From Pseudoxanthomonas sp. Root65 (lineage in GTDB: Bacteria; Pseudomonadota; Gammaproteobacteria; Xanthomonadales; Xanthomonadaceae): DNA of 64,000 nt. Made by a program: the position numbers and the translations under genes. The notes under the pieces were generated by a model, which was not told where the DNA came from, ran no database searches, and worked only from the letters and a program-made list of their open reading frames with translations. Of this stretch, positions 18,010-28,265 are shown piece after piece. Location: positions 460,017 to 524,016 of the forward strand of contig NZ_LMHA01000001.1 of NCBI RefSeq assembly GCF_001427635.1. Reading direction: 5' to 3'. Positions within the stretch are counted from its first letter, which is position 1; the number at the start of each line of letters is the position of its first letter.

Positions 18010-19452
18010 ATGAACGCAGTACGCAAGTTTTCGACCGAAGGCGACTACAAGGTCGCCGACATCTCGCTGGCCGATTGGGGCCGCAAGGAACTGGACATCG
18101 CCGAGCACGAGATGCCGGGCCTGATGTCGATCCGCCGCAAGCACGCCGCCGCCAAGCCGCTGAAGGGCGTGCGCGTGACCGGCTCGCTGCACATGACCAT
18201 CCAGACCGCGGTGCTGATCGAGACGCTGAAGGACATTGGCGCCGACGTCCGCTGGGCCTCGTGCAACATCTTCTCGACCCAGGACCACGCCGCCGCCGCG
18301 ATCGCCGCCACCGGCACGCCGGTGTTCGCCTGGAAGGGCGAGACGCTGGAAGAGTACTGGGACTGCACGCTGGACGCGCTGACCTTCACCCTGCCCGACG
18401 GCACCCTGACCGGCCCGGAGCTGGTGGTGGACGACGGCGGTGACGTCACCCTGCTGATCCACAAGGGCTACGAGCTGGAACAGGGCGACACCACCTGGGT
18501 GAACAGCGCCGCCGGCAGCCACGAGGAGCAGGTGATCAAGGACCTGCTGAAGCGCGTGGCCAAGGAGCGTCCCGGTTACTGGACCCGCGTGGTCAAGGAC
18601 TGGAAGGGCGTGTCCGAAGAGACCACCACAGGCGTGCACCGCCTCTACCAGATCGCCGAACAGGGCAAGCTGCTGGTGCCGGCGATCAACGTCAACGACT
18701 CGGTCACCAAGTCCAAGTTCGACAACCTGTATGGCTGCCGCGAGTCGCTGGCCGACGGCCTGAAGCGTGCGATGGACGTGATGCTGGCCGGCAAGGTCGC
18801 GGTGGTCTGCGGCTACGGCGACGTCGGCAAGGGCTCGGCGCATTCGCTGCGCGCCTACGGCGCCCGCGTCATCGTCACCGAGATCGATCCGATCTGCGCG
18901 CTGCAGGCGGCGATGGAAGGCTTCGAGGTCAACACGGTCGAGGACAGCCTGGGTCAGGCCGACATCTACGTCACCACGACCGGCAACAAGGACATCATCA
19001 CCCTCGAGCACATGAAGGCGATGAAGGACCAGGCCATCGTCTGCAACATCGGCCACTTCGACAACGAGATCCAGGTGGACGCGCTGTACGCCTCGGATGC
19101 CACGCGCATCAACATCAAGCCGCAGGTGGACAAGTTCGTGTTCCCGAACGGCAACGCGATCTTCCTGCTGGCCGAAGGCCGCCTGGTGAACCTGGGCTGC
19201 GCCACCGGCCACCCGAGCTTCGTGATGTCCAACTCGTTCGCCAACCAGACGCTGGCGCAGATCGACCTGTGGGCCAACAAGGACGTATACGAAAAGACCG
19301 TCTACCGCCTGCCCAAGCAGCTGGACGAGGAAGTCGCGCGCCTGCACCTGGAGAAGATCGGCGTGAAGCTGACCACGCTGACCAAGGACCAGGCCGACTA
19401 CCTGGGCGTGGCGGTCGAAGGCCCGTACAAGCCGGACCATTACCGCTACTGA
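18010..19452 (+). CDS. ahcY: S-adenosylhomocysteine hydrolase
   Basis: A 480-residue NAD-dependent enzyme that splits SAH to adenosine and homocysteine and so relieves product inhibition of methyltransferases. Motifs include [16 protein letters not shown] near residue 60, [16 protein letters not shown], the NAD-binding loop [17 protein letters not shown] from about residue 264, [12 protein letters not shown] near 350, and the C-terminal KPDHYRY that reaches into the partner subunit's NAD site. The length with the roughly 40-residue insert is that of the bacterial long form. Expression is controlled by the TTCATCC promoter element and the SAH riboswitch. A perfect 13-bp hairpin follows at 19477-19504. 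In Xanthomonas relatives metF lies nearby; here a carbohydrate cassette separates the two. Confidence 0.97.
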   Translation: MNAVRKFSTEGDYKVADISLADWGRKELDIAEHEMPGLMSIRRKHAAAKPLKGVRVTGSLHMTIQTAVLIETLKDIGADVRWASCNIFSTQDHAAAAIAATGTPVFAWKGETLEEYWDCTLDALTFTLPDGTLTGPELVVDDGGDVTLLIHKGYELEQGDTTWVNSAAGSHEEQVIKDLLKRVAKERPGYWTRVVKDWKGVSEETTTGVHRLYQIAEQGKLLVPAINVNDSVTKSKFDNLYGCRESLADGLKRAMDVMLAGKVAVVCGYGDVGKGSAHSLRAYGARVIVTEIDPICALQAAMEGFEVNTVEDSLGQADIYVTTTGNKDIITLEHMKAMKDQAIVCNIGHFDNEIQVDALYASDATRINIKPQVDKFVFPNGNAIFLLAEGRLVNLGCATGHPSFVMSNSFANQTLAQIDLWANKDVYEKTVYRLPKQLDEEVARLHLEKIGVKLTTLTKDQADYLGVAVEGPYKPDHYRY

Positions 19453-19476
19453 TCGCCTCCGCGGTCACGACGCAAA

Positions 19477-19504
19477 GGAACGGGCGCCCCAGGGCGCCCG
19501 TTCC
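19477..19504 (+). terminator. Hairpin terminator after ahcY
   Basis: GGAACGGGCGCCC and GGGCGCCCGTTCC form a perfect 13-bp inverted repeat with a two-base centre, 24 bp after the ahcY stop. Only a weak T-run (TTCCTCATT) follows, so termination efficiency is uncertain. Confidence 0.7.
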
Positions 19505-19659
19505 TCATTGCGTGACGGGCATCGGCTCCTGCCACCGCGCAGACGCGCCTCCGCGCTTGCCTCACCGGCGCGATCATCGCAAGCTTGGCCGCCGTTCCGA
19601 TCGCCACCGGCCAGCGCTCCGCGCGGCCCGTCGCACCACGGAACACTCCGGGAGTGGAC

Positions 19660-21060
19660 ATGCCACGCGATGAAGGGAGCGCGGACACCGCGCGCGCCGC
19701 CAGCCGCACGACCGATGCCGCGGCGCCGCGCCTGCGCGAGAAGGTCGGCTACGGGATAGGCGACTTCGGCTTCAACCTGTACTGGGCGAACATCTCGGCG
19801 TTCCTGCTCATCTTCTACACCGACGTGATGGGCCTGGCCGCCGCCGCGGTCGGCACGATGATGCTGGTCACCAAGGTGGTGGATGCCATCACCGACCCGC
19901 TGATGGGCGCGCTGGCCGATCGCACGCGCAGCCGCTTCGGCCGCTTCCGTCCCTACCTGCTCTATGGCGCGTTGCCGCTGGCGCTCACCGGCGTGCTGAC
20001 CTGGACCGTGCCCGACCTGGGCGATGGCGGAAAGCTGGTATGGGCCTATGCGACCTTCACCCTGATGATGCTGGCCTACACGGTGCTGAGCATTCCGTAC
20101 TCCGCACTCTCCGGCGTGATCACCGCCGACAGCCAGCAACGCACGCAGCTGATCAGTTTCCGCTTCATCGCCGCCTTCGCCGGCACCATGGCGGTCAACT
20201 GGCTGACGACGGACCTGGTGCGCTGGCTGGGACGCGGCGATGAGGCGCTGGGCTGGCAGCTGACGCTGTCGCTGTACGGCGTGGTCGCCGCGGCGGCGTT
20301 CGTCACCGTGTTCCTGACAACGCGCGAGCGCGTGCTGCCGCCACCGCAGCAGCGCAGCGCCGTCCGCCAGGACATGCTGGACCTGCTGCACAACCGGCCG
20401 TGGATGGTGCTGTTCGCGCTGGCGCTGATCATCATGGTGACCATCGTGATGCGCGGCGGTTCGCTCGCGTACTACCTGAAGTACCACCTCGGACGCCCCG
20501 AGCTGACCGGCCTGTTCCTCGGCACCTACGCGCTGGCGCTGGCCGTGGGCGCCGGACTGACGCCGCTGATGACCCGCTACGTGGACAAGCGCCGCCTGAT
20601 GGCGTGGCTGATGGCCGGCGTGGGCGTGGTGAGCTGCGCGATGTTCTTCGTTCCCGCGGAATCGCTCTGGACCATGTTCGCTCTCAACCTGCTGGTCGGC
20701 CTGATGCTGGGACCCAAGTCGCCGCTCGCGTTCTCGATGTACGCCGACTGCGCCGACTACACCGAATGGAAAACCGGCCGCCGCGCCACCGCGATGACGT
20801 TCGCCGCGGCGACGTTCTCGCAGAAGCTCGGCGGCGCGCTGGCCTCGGCGACCATCGCCTGGATCCTGGCGGGGATGGGCTACGTGGCCAACGAAGCGCA
20901 GTCGGATGCGTCGCGGCTCGGCATCGTGCTGCTGCTGACGGCCATCCCCGGCGGCGTCGCCCTGCTGGCGGCGTGGGTGATGCGGTTCTATCCGCTGGAT
21001 GACGCCGCGCTGGCGCGCATCCAGGCCGATCTGCATGCGCGACGGGAGGCGTCGGCATGA
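19660..21060 (+). CDS. GPH-family sugar:cation symporter (probable cellobionate importer)
   Basis: A 466-residue, 12-helix inner-membrane transporter of the MelB/YicJ (glycoside-pentoside-hexuronide) family. The N-terminal block [16 protein letters not shown], the loop [27 protein letters not shown] (about residues 75-101), and the C-terminal [14 protein letters not shown] motif are all diagnostic. The ATG at 19660 has GGAG five bases upstream. The stop overlaps the next start (ATGA), coupling it to a GH94 phosphorylase gene and then a gluconokinase gene. From that context its substrate is probably cellobionate or a similar aldonate disaccharide. This is inference; the sequence itself shows only the family. 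Confidence 0.82.
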   Translation: MPRDEGSADTARAASRTTDAAAPRLREKVGYGIGDFGFNLYWANISAFLLIFYTDVMGLAAAAVGTMMLVTKVVDAITDPLMGALADRTRSRFGRFRPYLLYGALPLALTGVLTWTVPDLGDGGKLVWAYATFTLMMLAYTVLSIPYSALSGVITADSQQRTQLISFRFIAAFAGTMAVNWLTTDLVRWLGRGDEALGWQLTLSLYGVVAAAAFVTVFLTTRERVLPPPQQRSAVRQDMLDLLHNRPWMVLFALALIIMVTIVMRGGSLAYYLKYHLGRPELTGLFLGTYALALAVGAGLTPLMTRYVDKRRLMAWLMAGVGVVSCAMFFVPAESLWTMFALNLLVGLMLGPKSPLAFSMYADCADYTEWKTGRRATAMTFAAATFSQKLGGALASATIAWILAGMGYVANEAQSDASRLGIVLLLTAIPGGVALLAAWVMRFYPLDDAALARIQADLHARREASA

Positions 21061-23429
21061 CGGACGTACCCTACGGTTTCGAGGAACAGGGTCGCCGCTT
21101 CGTGCTGACCAGCCCCACGGCGATGCCGGCCGCGTCGACGTTCCTGTGGAACCGGCAGATGCTGCTGCAACTCAATTGCCGGGGCTTCGCCACCGCGCAG
21201 TTCATGCAGCCGGAGCCGGCCAAGTACGCGCATGCGCCGACGCTGGAGGCCAAGACCTTCATGCAGCCGGAACAGCCGTACTACGCACACCACCCCGGCC
21301 GCTTCTGCTACCTCAAGGACGAGGAGGATGGCGCGCTGTTCTCCGTGCCGCACGAACCGGTGCGCCGCACGCCGGACGCATTCGCGTTCTCCGTGGGCCT
21401 GTCGGATGTCGCGTGGCGGGTGTGCTGCGATGGCCTCGAGGTGGAGATGGGCGTGGTGCTGCCGGTCGACGACGTGGCCGAGCTGTGGACGGTGCGCGTG
21501 CGCAACCGCTCGGGGCGACGACGACGGATGAGCCTGTATCCGTATTTCCCGGTCGGCTACATGTCGTGGATGAACCAGTCCGGCCGCTATCGTGACGACC
21601 TGGGCGGGATCGTCTGCGACAGCATCGCGCCGTACCAGAAGGTCGAGGATTACTTCCGCCAGCGCGACTTCAAGGACCGCACCGCGCTGCTGCACGAGCG
21701 CACGCCGGACGCCTGGGAAGCGAACCAGGCGCAGTTCGAGGGCGAAGGCGGGCTGCATGCGCCGCACGGCATCGTCGGCGGCGAGCGCCTGGGCGGTGGC
21801 GATGCGGCCTACGAAATGCCGACGACCGTGCTGCAGTACCGCATGGCGCTCGACGACGACGAGGTCCAGGAATACCGCTTCCTGTTCGCCCCCGCGCGCG
21901 ACGACGACGAGATCCGCCGGCTGCGCGCGCGGCATCTTTCGTCCCAGGGATTCGCCGCCGCCCATGCCGGCTGCGCCGCGCATGTCGATGCCGGCGCGGG
22001 CTGCCTGCGCATCGAGACGCCCGACCCGTGGCTGGATGCGTTCGCCAACCACTGGCTGCCGCGGCAGGTGTTCTACCACGGCGACGTCAACCGTCTGACG
22101 ACGGACCCGCAGACACGCAACTACCTGCAGGACCACATGGGCATGGCCTTCCTCCGCCCCGAGGTGGCGCGGGCGGCGTTCCTGCATGCGTTGTCGCAGC
22201 AGGAGCCGTCGGGTGCGATGCCGGACGGCATCCTGCTGACCGAAGGCGCGGAGCTGAAGTACATCAACCAGATCCCGCACACCGACCACGCCGTGTGGCT
22301 GCCGGTCTGCCTGCGCGCCTATCTGGACGAGACCGGCGACGACGCCCTGCTCGACACCATGGTGACCGACCGGGAGGGCCATGCCGCCCCGGTCGGCGAA
22401 CGCATCAGCCGCGCCATGCGCTGGCTGCTGCAGGCACGCGACGCGCGCGGGCTGAGCTACATCGCCCAGGGCGACTGGTGCGACCCGATGAACATGGTGG
22501 GCTGGCGCGGACACGGTGTCTCCGGCTGGCTGACGCTGGCCAGCGCGTATGCGCTGACGCAATGGGCGGAGATCTGCGCGCGACGCGGCGACGATGCGCT
22601 CGCCGAGGAGTTCCGCGCGGGTGCGGACGCCTGCAACGCCGCCATGAACACCCACCTGTGGGACGGCGACTGGTACGGCCGTGGCATCACCGACGACGGC
22701 GTCGCCTTCGGCGTCAGTGCGGATCGCGAAGGCCGCGTCTTCCTCAATCCGCAAAGCTGGGCCCTGCTCAGCGGTGCGGCGAACGACGACAAGCGCGCGC
22801 GCATGCTGGCCGCAGTCGACGCGTACCTGGTGTCGCCGTACGGCGTGACCATGTACGACCCGCCGTACACGCGCATGCGCGAGGATGTGGGTCGGGTGAC
22901 GCAGAAGTTCCCCGGCAGCGCCGAGAACGGCGCGGTCTACAACCATGCAGCCGCGTTCTATCTCTACAGCCTGTACCAGGTGGGGGATGCCGATCGCGCC
23001 TGGCAGGTGCTGCGCGCGATGCTGCCATCGCCGGCGCCGGACGATTGTCTGCAGCGCGGCCAACTGCCGGTGTTCGTGCCGAACTACTACCGCGGCGCCA
23101 GGCGCCTGCACCCGCGTACCGCCGGCCGTTCCAGCCAGTTGTTCAACACCGGCACGGCCGCGTGGCTGTACCGCTGCCTGGTGGAGGAACTGTTCGGCCT
23201 GCGCGGCGACGGCGATGCGTTGCGGATCGCACCGCAGCTGCCCTCGCACTGGCCGTCGGCACGCGCGTCGCGCTGCTTCCGGGGCGCCACCTTCGAGGTG
23301 GAGATCGAACGCGTGGCCGGGCTCGCGCAGGCGCGCGTGGCGCTGGATGGCGTCTGGCAGGACGGCGCGGTCATCCGTGACATCGAAGCCGGCCGCACGT
23401 ACCAGCTGCGAGTGGAAGTGCCGGCATGA
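21057..23429 (+). CDS. GH94 phosphorylase, probable cellobionate phosphorylase
   Basis: A 790-residue cytoplasmic glycoside phosphorylase. The N-terminal beta-sandwich (to about 270) includes [11 protein letters not shown]; a linker leads to an alpha6/alpha6 barrel with the acidic GDWCDPMN motif at Asp473/Asp476, which supplies the general acid in GH94, and [19 protein letters not shown] near residue 615. The C-terminal part has [21 protein letters not shown]94 holds cellobiose, cellodextrin, chitobiose and cellobionate phosphorylases. The 790-residue length, resemblance to the Xanthomonas 4-O-glucosyl-gluconate phosphorylase, and a directly coupled gluconokinase gene favour cellobionate, giving glucose-1-phosphate and gluconate. 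Both start and stop overlap neighbours by ATGA. Confidence 0.8.
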   Translation: MTDVPYGFEEQGRRFVLTSPTAMPAASTFLWNRQMLLQLNCRGFATAQFMQPEPAKYAHAPTLEAKTFMQPEQPYYAHHPGRFCYLKDEEDGALFSVPHEPVRRTPDAFAFSVGLSDVAWRVCCDGLEVEMGVVLPVDDVAELWTVRVRNRSGRRRRMSLYPYFPVGYMSWMNQSGRYRDDLGGIVCDSIAPYQKVEDYFRQRDFKDRTALLHERTPDAWEANQAQFEGEGGLHAPHGIVGGERLGGGDAAYEMPTTVLQYRMALDDDEVQEYRFLFAPARDDDEIRRLRARHLSSQGFAAAHAGCAAHVDAGAGCLRIETPDPWLDAFANHWLPRQVFYHGDVNRLTTDPQTRNYLQDHMGMAFLRPEVARAAFLHALSQQEPSGAMPDGILLTEGAELKYINQIPHTDHAVWLPVCLRAYLDETGDDALLDTMVTDREGHAAPVGERISRAMRWLLQARDARGLSYIAQGDWCDPMNMVGWRGHGVSGWLTLASAYALTQWAEICARRGDDALAEEFRAGADACNAAMNTHLWDGDWYGRGITDDGVAFGVSADREGRVFLNPQSWALLSGAANDDKRARMLAAVDAYLVSPYGVTMYDPPYTRMREDVGRVTQKFPGSAENGAVYNHAAAFYLYSLYQVGDADRAWQVLRAMLPSPAPDDCLQRGQLPVFVPNYYRGARRLHPRTAGRSSQLFNTGTAAWLYRCLVEELFGLRGDGDALRIAPQLPSHWPSARASRCFRGATFEVEIERVAGLAQARVALDGVWQDGAVIRDIEAGRTYQLRVEVPA

Positions 23430-23932
23430 ACGAGCGCACGCGCGTGGCCGTGGTGATGGGCGTATCGGGGAGCGGCAAGACCACGCTCGCACGCGCATTG
23501 GCCGACGCATGGCCGGCGACCTTCCTCGATGCCGACGACTTCCACAGCCTGGCTGCGAAAACGCGGATGGCCAGTGGCCATCCACTTACCGACCGCATGC
23601 GCGCGCCCTGGGTGCGCCGCATCGCCGCCGACCTGCAGCGCCGCGTGGCAGCCGGCGAACGCGTGGTGCTGGCCTTCTCCGGCCTGCGTCGGCGCCATCG
23701 CGACCGTCTGCGCGCGACCGGATTGCCGCTGCGCTTCCTGTTCCTGCAGGGCGACCCGGCGCTGGTCGCGGCACGCATGCAGGCGCGGCAGGGCCACTAC
23801 ATGCCGCCGTCGCTGCTGGACAGCCAGTTCGACGCCTTGGAACTGCCGCAGGCAGAGCCTGACGTGGCGCGGATCGCGATGGACGATACGCCCGCCGCGC
23901 AACTGCGCCACGCACTGGCGATGCTCGACTGA
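23426..23932 (+). CDS. gntK: Gluconokinase
   Basis: A 168-residue P-loop kinase of the GntK type. Walker A is [10 protein letters not shown] at residues 11-20. DADDFH at about 36-41 binds substrate, [17 protein letters not shown] (51-67) matches the family GxPLxDxDRxPWL segment, and [13 protein letters not shown] and [17 protein letters not shown] are typical of gluconokinases (family form GHFMPxxLLxSQFxTLE). It would convert gluconate to 6-phosphogluconate. Its start overlaps the phosphorylase stop, so the two enzymes are made together, which fits processing of gluconate released from cellobionate. Confidence 0.9.
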   Translation: MNERTRVAVVMGVSGSGKTTLARALADAWPATFLDADDFHSLAAKTRMASGHPLTDRMRAPWVRRIAADLQRRVAAGERVVLAFSGLRRRHRDRLRATGLPLRFLFLQGDPALVAARMQARQGHYMPPSLLDSQFDALELPQAEPDVARIAMDDTPAAQLRHALAMLD

Positions 23933-23956
23933 CGACGCGGCCTGTGCGAGCGCTGG

Positions 23957-24514
23957 CTACGGGCGCCAGTTGGCGTTGCGCTCCCAGAACGCCACGCTGC
24001 GCCGATAGGCCGCCGCATCCAGCGGCACGCCGGATCCGCCCTCCTCCACGCCCAGCGCGTTGCGCATCATCGTGATGGGTGCCATCGGGATCTCTTCCGG
24101 CGTCTGCGTGTACAGGCAACCGACGATGCCCCAGTCGCCGGTGATCGGCGCATTCTCCTTGGCCAGCTGTGCGGCGCTGTACAGGATGACGATCAGGTAC
24201 TCGGCTACCGGCGGTTCGACGCCTTCGAACCAGCGCACCAGCACGGGCAGTTCCGCGGACGAGCGCGCTTCGTAGCCCGATCGCAGCAGGTGGCGGTTGT
24301 CGTCGGTGATGGGCACGGTCAGGCACCGGGTCGACGTCCAGTTGCGATGCACGTGGAGGCGGCAGAACGGCGCATAGCCGTCGAGCACCGCCAGCGGCGC
24401 CTCCGCGTTGAGGCGCTGCTCGAACGCCTGCGGCGTACAGTCCTGGATGGCATTGCGGCGCCGGTCGGCCGGGAACAGGCGGGTGCGGGCGAACGGGGTC
24501 AGGACGATGGTCAT
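23957..24514 (-). CDS. DUF3228 family protein
   Basis: A 185-residue cytoplasmic protein of unknown function that I recognise as DUF3228. Visible features are NRHLLRSGYEARSSAELPVLVRW, EYLIVILYSAAQLAKE near residue 115, ADWGIVGCLYT-like ITGDWGIVGCLYT, and EIPMAPITMMRNALG. It has no signal peptide or membrane segment. The ATG at 24514 begins the conserved region; an in-frame ATG 168 bp upstream would run through the metF promoter and is rejected. It is divergent from metF and converges with gntK, so it probably has its own promoter in the 157-bp spacer shared with metF. Confidence 0.7.
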   Translation of the reverse strand: MTIVLTPFARTRLFPADRRRNAIQDCTPQAFEQRLNAEAPLAVLDGYAPFCRLHVHRNWTSTRCLTVPITDDNRHLLRSGYEARSSAELPVLVRWFEGVEPPVAEYLIVILYSAAQLAKENAPITGDWGIVGCLYTQTPEEIPMAPITMMRNALGVEEGGSGVPLDAAAYRRSVAFWERNANWRP

Positions 24515-24619
24515 GCGATGGCCGGGGACGTGAGGGCGACAGGGTACCCGCAGCCGACGAGCCGACGGCAGAGGGCAGGCATTTCCGACAGCCGATGGCA
24601 CGCGGCCCTCGCTATAAAC

Positions 24620-24648
24620 ATTCATCCGGATGAAGCGATACAATGCGG
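24620..24648 (+). promoter_or_regulatory. metF promoter with palindromic TTCATCCGGATGAA operator
   Basis: TTCATCCGGATGAA (24621-24634) is a perfect 14-bp palindrome, the size of a dimeric repressor or activator site. It is followed by GCGATACAATGCGG, with a TACAAT -10 hexamer at 24639-24644. Transcription would begin near 24651 and leave a leader of about 20 bases before the ATG at 24672. Related elements precede ahcY and metK. Confidence 0.7.
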
Positions 24649-24671
24649 CCTCGACCCGAACGGCGCCGTCC

Positions 24672-25505
24672 ATGCCCTCCATCAGCTTCGAGTTCTATCC
24701 GCCCAAGACCGATGAGCAGCGCGCGCAGCTCGACCGCACCGCGGACAAGCTGAAGGCCTACCGGCCGGAGTACGTGTCGTGCACCTTCGGCGCCGGCGGC
24801 TCCACGCTGAGCTACACCTCCGAGACGGTCCGCCACCTCAACCAGCACCATCGTTTCGATGCGGCGCCGCATCTTTCGTGCGTCGGCGGCAGCCGAGAGG
24901 AAATCCGCGAACTGCTGCGCCTGTACCGCGCCCTGGGCTGCAAGCGCATCGTCGCGCTGCGCGGCGATCTGCCCTCCGGCATGGGCCATCCGGGTGACCT
25001 GCGCTATGCGTCGGAACTGATCGAATTCATCCGCGCCGAGCAGGGCGACACGTTCCATATCGAAGTCGGCGCCTATCCGGAAACGCACCCGCAGGCCGAC
25101 GACGCGCTGACCGACCTGCGCCACTTCAAGGCCAAGGTCGATGCCGGCGCCAATGGCGCCATCACCCAGTACTTCTACAACCCCGACGCCTACTTCCACT
25201 TCGTCGATGCGGTGCGCAAGCTCGGCGTGGAGATCCCGATCATCCCCGGCATCATGCCGATCTCGAACTTCTCGCAGCTGCGTCGCTTCTCCGAGGCCTG
25301 CGGCGCGGAGATCCCGCGCTGGATCGGCAAGCGCATGCAGGCCCTCGGCGATGATGCCGAGGCGATCCGCGACTTCGGCGCGGACGTGGTGGCGAACCTG
25401 TGCGAGCGCCTCGTCGCCGGCGGCGCGCCGTCGCTGCACTTCTACACGCTCAACCTGGCCAAGCCGACCCAATCCGTGCTGTCGCGCCTGGGCTGGTCGG
25501 CCTGA
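24672..25505 (+). CDS. metF: 5,10-methylenetetrahydrofolate reductase
   Basis: A 277-residue FAD enzyme that makes 5-methyltetrahydrofolate for methionine synthase. Family signs are SFEFYPPKTDEQ at the N-terminus with the catalytic Glu, YVSCTFGAGGST near residue 32, PHLSCVGGSREEI, RIVALRGDLP near 95, TQYFYNPDAYFHFVD, IPIIPGIMPISNF, and the C-terminal HFYTLN segment. I chose the ATG at 24672 (MPSISFEFYPPK) over one at 24630 because the latter lies inside the operator and before the -10 box. It belongs to the same metabolic cycle as metK and ahcY. Confidence 0.95.
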   Translation: MPSISFEFYPPKTDEQRAQLDRTADKLKAYRPEYVSCTFGAGGSTLSYTSETVRHLNQHHRFDAAPHLSCVGGSREEIRELLRLYRALGCKRIVALRGDLPSGMGHPGDLRYASELIEFIRAEQGDTFHIEVGAYPETHPQADDALTDLRHFKAKVDAGANGAITQYFYNPDAYFHFVDAVRKLGVEIPIIPGIMPISNFSQLRRFSEACGAEIPRWIGKRMQALGDDAEAIRDFGADVVANLCERLVAGGAPSLHFYTLNLAKPTQSVLSRLGWSA

Positions 25506-25601
25506 ACCACCTGCGGTTCCGTTCGTCCGGCAGGTGAACGAGCGCCGATTCCGTGCGCGCGTGCCATGACCTGGGTGCGTCCGCCGGATTAGGCTGGCGG
25601 C

Positions 25602-26198
25602 ATGCGTTCCCTTCCCCTCTCCGTCCTCGCCTGCCTGCTTGTCTGCGGCGGCCTGCGGCCCGCCATCGCACAGGCGCAGCAGCAGGGCGTGCAGCGCTGC
25701 ACCACGATGTCCGGCGACACGGTCTACACGGACAAGCGCTGCGAAGACGTCGGCGCGATGGATCGCCTGCCCTCCTCCACCACCACCACGGCCGCGACCG
25801 GCGCGCTGTACCGCGGCGGCTGCTCACGCACGCTCAGCGACCTGGTGATGCAGGTGTCGTCGGCGATCCAGGCGGGCGACGTGAACCGCCTCGCAGGCGT
25901 CTATCACTGGGCCGGCACCTCCGATGCCGGCGCGCTGCGCATCCTCGACCGGCTGGACGTGGTGGCGCAACGACCGCTGGTCGATATCGTCCCCATCCGG
26001 CCGGCACCCGCACCGGTGCTCGACGCCGCCGGACAGGTGGTCGACGCCAACCAGGATGGCTACTACCCCCAGACGGCCACGCAACGGCAACGCCCGGTCG
26101 GCCTGCGCATCGTGCAGACGCTGAAGAACAGCGCCACGCCCGCCGACACGACGTTCGGCCTGCGCCGGGCCTACAACTGCTTCTGGATCGCGCTCTGA
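25602..26198 (+). CDS. Exported protein with DUF4124-like N-terminus
   Basis: A 198-residue protein with a signal peptide (about 1-24, AIAQAQ). After it comes a DUF4124-like unit, QRCTTMSGDTVYTDKRCEDVGA, in which two cysteines flank a V-Y-T-D-K strand. About 130 residues of unassigned sequence follow, with two more cysteines (GCSR near 75 and NCFWIAL at the end). Four cysteines in an exported protein suggest two disulfides. The DUF4124 family is common in this group and has no known function. It converges with the histidine kinase gene, the stops being 15 bp apart. Confidence 0.7.
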   Translation: MRSLPLSVLACLLVCGGLRPAIAQAQQQGVQRCTTMSGDTVYTDKRCEDVGAMDRLPSSTTTTAATGALYRGGCSRTLSDLVMQVSSAIQAGDVNRLAGVYHWAGTSDAGALRILDRLDVVAQRPLVDIVPIRPAPAPVLDAAGQVVDANQDGYYPQTATQRQRPVGLRIVQTLKNSATPADTTFGLRRAYNCFWIAL

Positions 26199-26213
26199 CG
26201 ATGCCTTGGGCGC

Positions 26214-27590
26214 TCAGGCGCCCTGCGTGGACCCGTTGACCGGTTCGTCGGGCACCACGCCGCGTTCGGGAGAGAAGCGCAACGTGGCCACCACGCCCTT
26301 CGGTTCGCCCGGGCGCACACCCACCTGCCAGCCGTACAGCGCGCACAGGCGGCTGACGATCGACAGGCCGATGCCACCGCCCTGCGAATGGCCGGCGTGC
26401 GTGCCGCGGTAGCCGCGCTCGAACAGCCGCGCCGCGTCTTCCTTGCTGAGGCCCGGCCCGGAGTCGACCACTTCCACTGCATCCGGCAGCAGCCGCACGA
26501 CCACCTCGCCTTCCTTGGTGTACTTCACGGCGTTGCCGATCAGGTTGCCGAGCGCCACCGACAGCGCGGCTTCGGGCGAATCGACCGTCACTCCGCCCTC
26601 GCCTTCCACGCGCAGCACCAGCGGCTTGCCGCCCAACGTGGCGCGGTGCGCATCGAGCAACTGGTCGACCACGCGCGCGACATCGGTATTGCCATGGCCG
26701 CGCTCATTGCGCGACAGCAGCAGCAGCGCGCTGATCAGGTCGGTGCACTGCTGCTCGGCGCGCTGGATGCGCTGGATGCGGGTGCGCGTCTTCTCGTCCA
26801 TGTCCGGACGCGACAGCATCAGCTCGACCGAACCGCGGATGATGGCCAGCGGCGTGCGCAGTTCGTGGCTGACATCGGCATTGAACTCGCGGTCGCGCTG
26901 GACGACTTCGGTAAGGCGTCCGGAATAGTCGTCCAGCGCCTTGGCCAGTTCACCGACCTCATCCTCGGGGAAGTGGGGCGCCAGCGGACGCGGGTTGCTG
27001 CTGCCGCGGTAGGCACGGAGACGTGCGGCGAGTTCAGACACCGGACTCATCACGCGCGATGCCGACCACCAGCCGATCAGCAACGAGATGCCGGTGAATA
27101 CCACCACCACGCCGATCAACGCGCGATTGAACTTGTCCTTTCCCTTGGCCGACTCGGTCATGTCGTAGGCAAGGAAGAACCACGCTTCAGGGGTCTTTTG
27201 CACTGCGAGCCAGTAGGAGAACGGGGAGCCGTCCTCGTCGATGCCGGACAGGCCGTGGATGCCGTCAGGCAATTCGTACCAGTCCGGCTGATCGCGCTTG
27301 AGCTGATCGAACTTGTCGGGCGCGAACGCATACGCGCGCATCGTCTGCACGCGCAGGTCGCGCTGACGACCGCCGCTCTCGACGTATCGACGCTGGTACT
27401 CGGCGATGTTCTGGCTGATCGCATCGACCACCAGGTCTTCTTCGACACGGTTGCGGACCCAGTTGGCCGAGAACGCGAGCAGCAGCGTCAGGCCAAACCC
27501 CAACAGCACGAACGACAGGATGATGCGGGTGCGCAGCCGCCGCCGGAAACGGCGGTGGCGGCGGGGGTTAGACGACTCAGCTGCTGGCAT
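26214..27590 (-). CDS. Sensor histidine kinase
   Basis: A 458-residue inner-membrane sensor. TM1 spans about residues 22-42 and TM2 about 172-192; the 130-residue periplasmic domain between them has no recognised fold. A HAMP domain follows (SRVMSPVSELAARL). The H-box FNADVSHELRTPLAII carries the phosphorylated His, then come the N-box GNLIGNAVKYT, DSGPGLS and GGGIGLSIVSRL of the ATPase. The start is uncertain: ATG at 27590 (used here) overlaps the regulator stop by 14 bp, and ATG at 27620 would add 10 residues. The partner is the OmpR-type regulator encoded just upstream. The signal sensed is unknown. Confidence 0.88.
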   Translation of the reverse strand: MPAAESSNPRRHRRFRRRLRTRIILSFVLLGFGLTLLLAFSANWVRNRVEEDLVVDAISQNIAEYQRRYVESGGRQRDLRVQTMRAYAFAPDKFDQLKRDQPDWYELPDGIHGLSGIDEDGSPFSYWLAVQKTPEAWFFLAYDMTESAKGKDKFNRALIGVVVVFTGISLLIGWWSASRVMSPVSELAARLRAYRGSSNPRPLAPHFPEDEVGELAKALDDYSGRLTEVVQRDREFNADVSHELRTPLAIIRGSVELMLSRPDMDEKTRTRIQRIQRAEQQCTDLISALLLLSRNERGHGNTDVARVVDQLLDAHRATLGGKPLVLRVEGEGGVTVDSPEAALSVALGNLIGNAVKYTKEGEVVVRLLPDAVEVVDSGPGLSKEDAARLFERGYRGTHAGHSQGGGIGLSIVSRLCALYGWQVGVRPGEPKGVVATLRFSPERGVVPDEPVNGSTQGA

Positions 27591-28260
27591 CGGGTGCGGC
27601 GATGCGGTATCCGATGCCATGGCGGGTCTGGATGTAGGGCGAGTCGAACGGCTTGTCCACCACGGCGCGCAGGCCGTGGATGTGCACGCGCAGGGAGTCC
27701 GAATCCGGCAGCTCCTCGCCCCAGACGCGCGTTTCCAGTTCCTGGCGGGTCACCACGGCGGGCGACGCCTCCATGAGGGCCTGCAGGATCTTCAGCGCCG
27801 TGGGATTGAGCTGCAGCAGCTTGCCCTGGCGGCGGACTTCCAGCGTGTCCAGGTTGTATTCCAGCTCGCCCACCTCCAGCACGCGCGTCTGCACGCCCTT
27901 GCCGCGGCGCGACAGGGCGTTCAGGCGGACCTCGACTTCCTGCAGCGCGAACGGCTTGATCAGGTAGTCGTCGGCACCGGAGTCGAAGCCGGCCAGCTTG
28001 TTGTCCAGCGAATCGCGCGCGGTCAGCATCAGCACCGGCGTCTGCTTGCGCGCCTCGTTGCGCAGCTTGCGACAGACCTCGAGTCCGTCCATGCCCGGCA
28101 GGTTGAGGTCGAGGACGATCGCATCGAACTCGTGCACGACGGCCAGGTGCAGGCCGGTCACGCCGTCGGCGGCGAAGTCGACGGTATGGCCCCGCTCTTC
28201 GAGGTAGTCGCCCAGGTTGGCGGCGATGTCGCTGTTGTCTTCGATCACGAGGATGCGCAC
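27577..28260 (-). CDS. OmpR-family response regulator (ColR-like)
   Basis: A 227-residue DNA-binding regulator. The receiver domain (1-120) has the acidic pair E7/D8, the phosphorylated Asp51 in IVLDLNLPGMDG, the TARDS switch and the LIKPF lysine. The C-terminal winged helix has DTLEVRRQG, LNPTALKILQALM, TRQELETRVWG and a GIGYRIA hairpin. The receiver strongly resembles ColR of Pseudomonas and Xanthomonas, but orthology is not proven, so no symbol is given. The start codon is GTG at 28260, with GGAG nine bases upstream. The gene begins 5 bp after the 159-residue exported-protein gene, and its stop overlaps the kinase gene. Confidence 0.88.
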   Translation of the reverse strand: MRILVIEDNSDIAANLGDYLEERGHTVDFAADGVTGLHLAVVHEFDAIVLDLNLPGMDGLEVCRKLRNEARKQTPVLMLTARDSLDNKLAGFDSGADDYLIKPFALQEVEVRLNALSRRGKGVQTRVLEVGELEYNLDTLEVRRQGKLLQLNPTALKILQALMEASPAVVTRQELETRVWGEELPDSDSLRVHIHGLRAVVDKPFDSPYIQTRHGIGYRIAAPDASS

Positions 28261-28265
28261 CGGGC

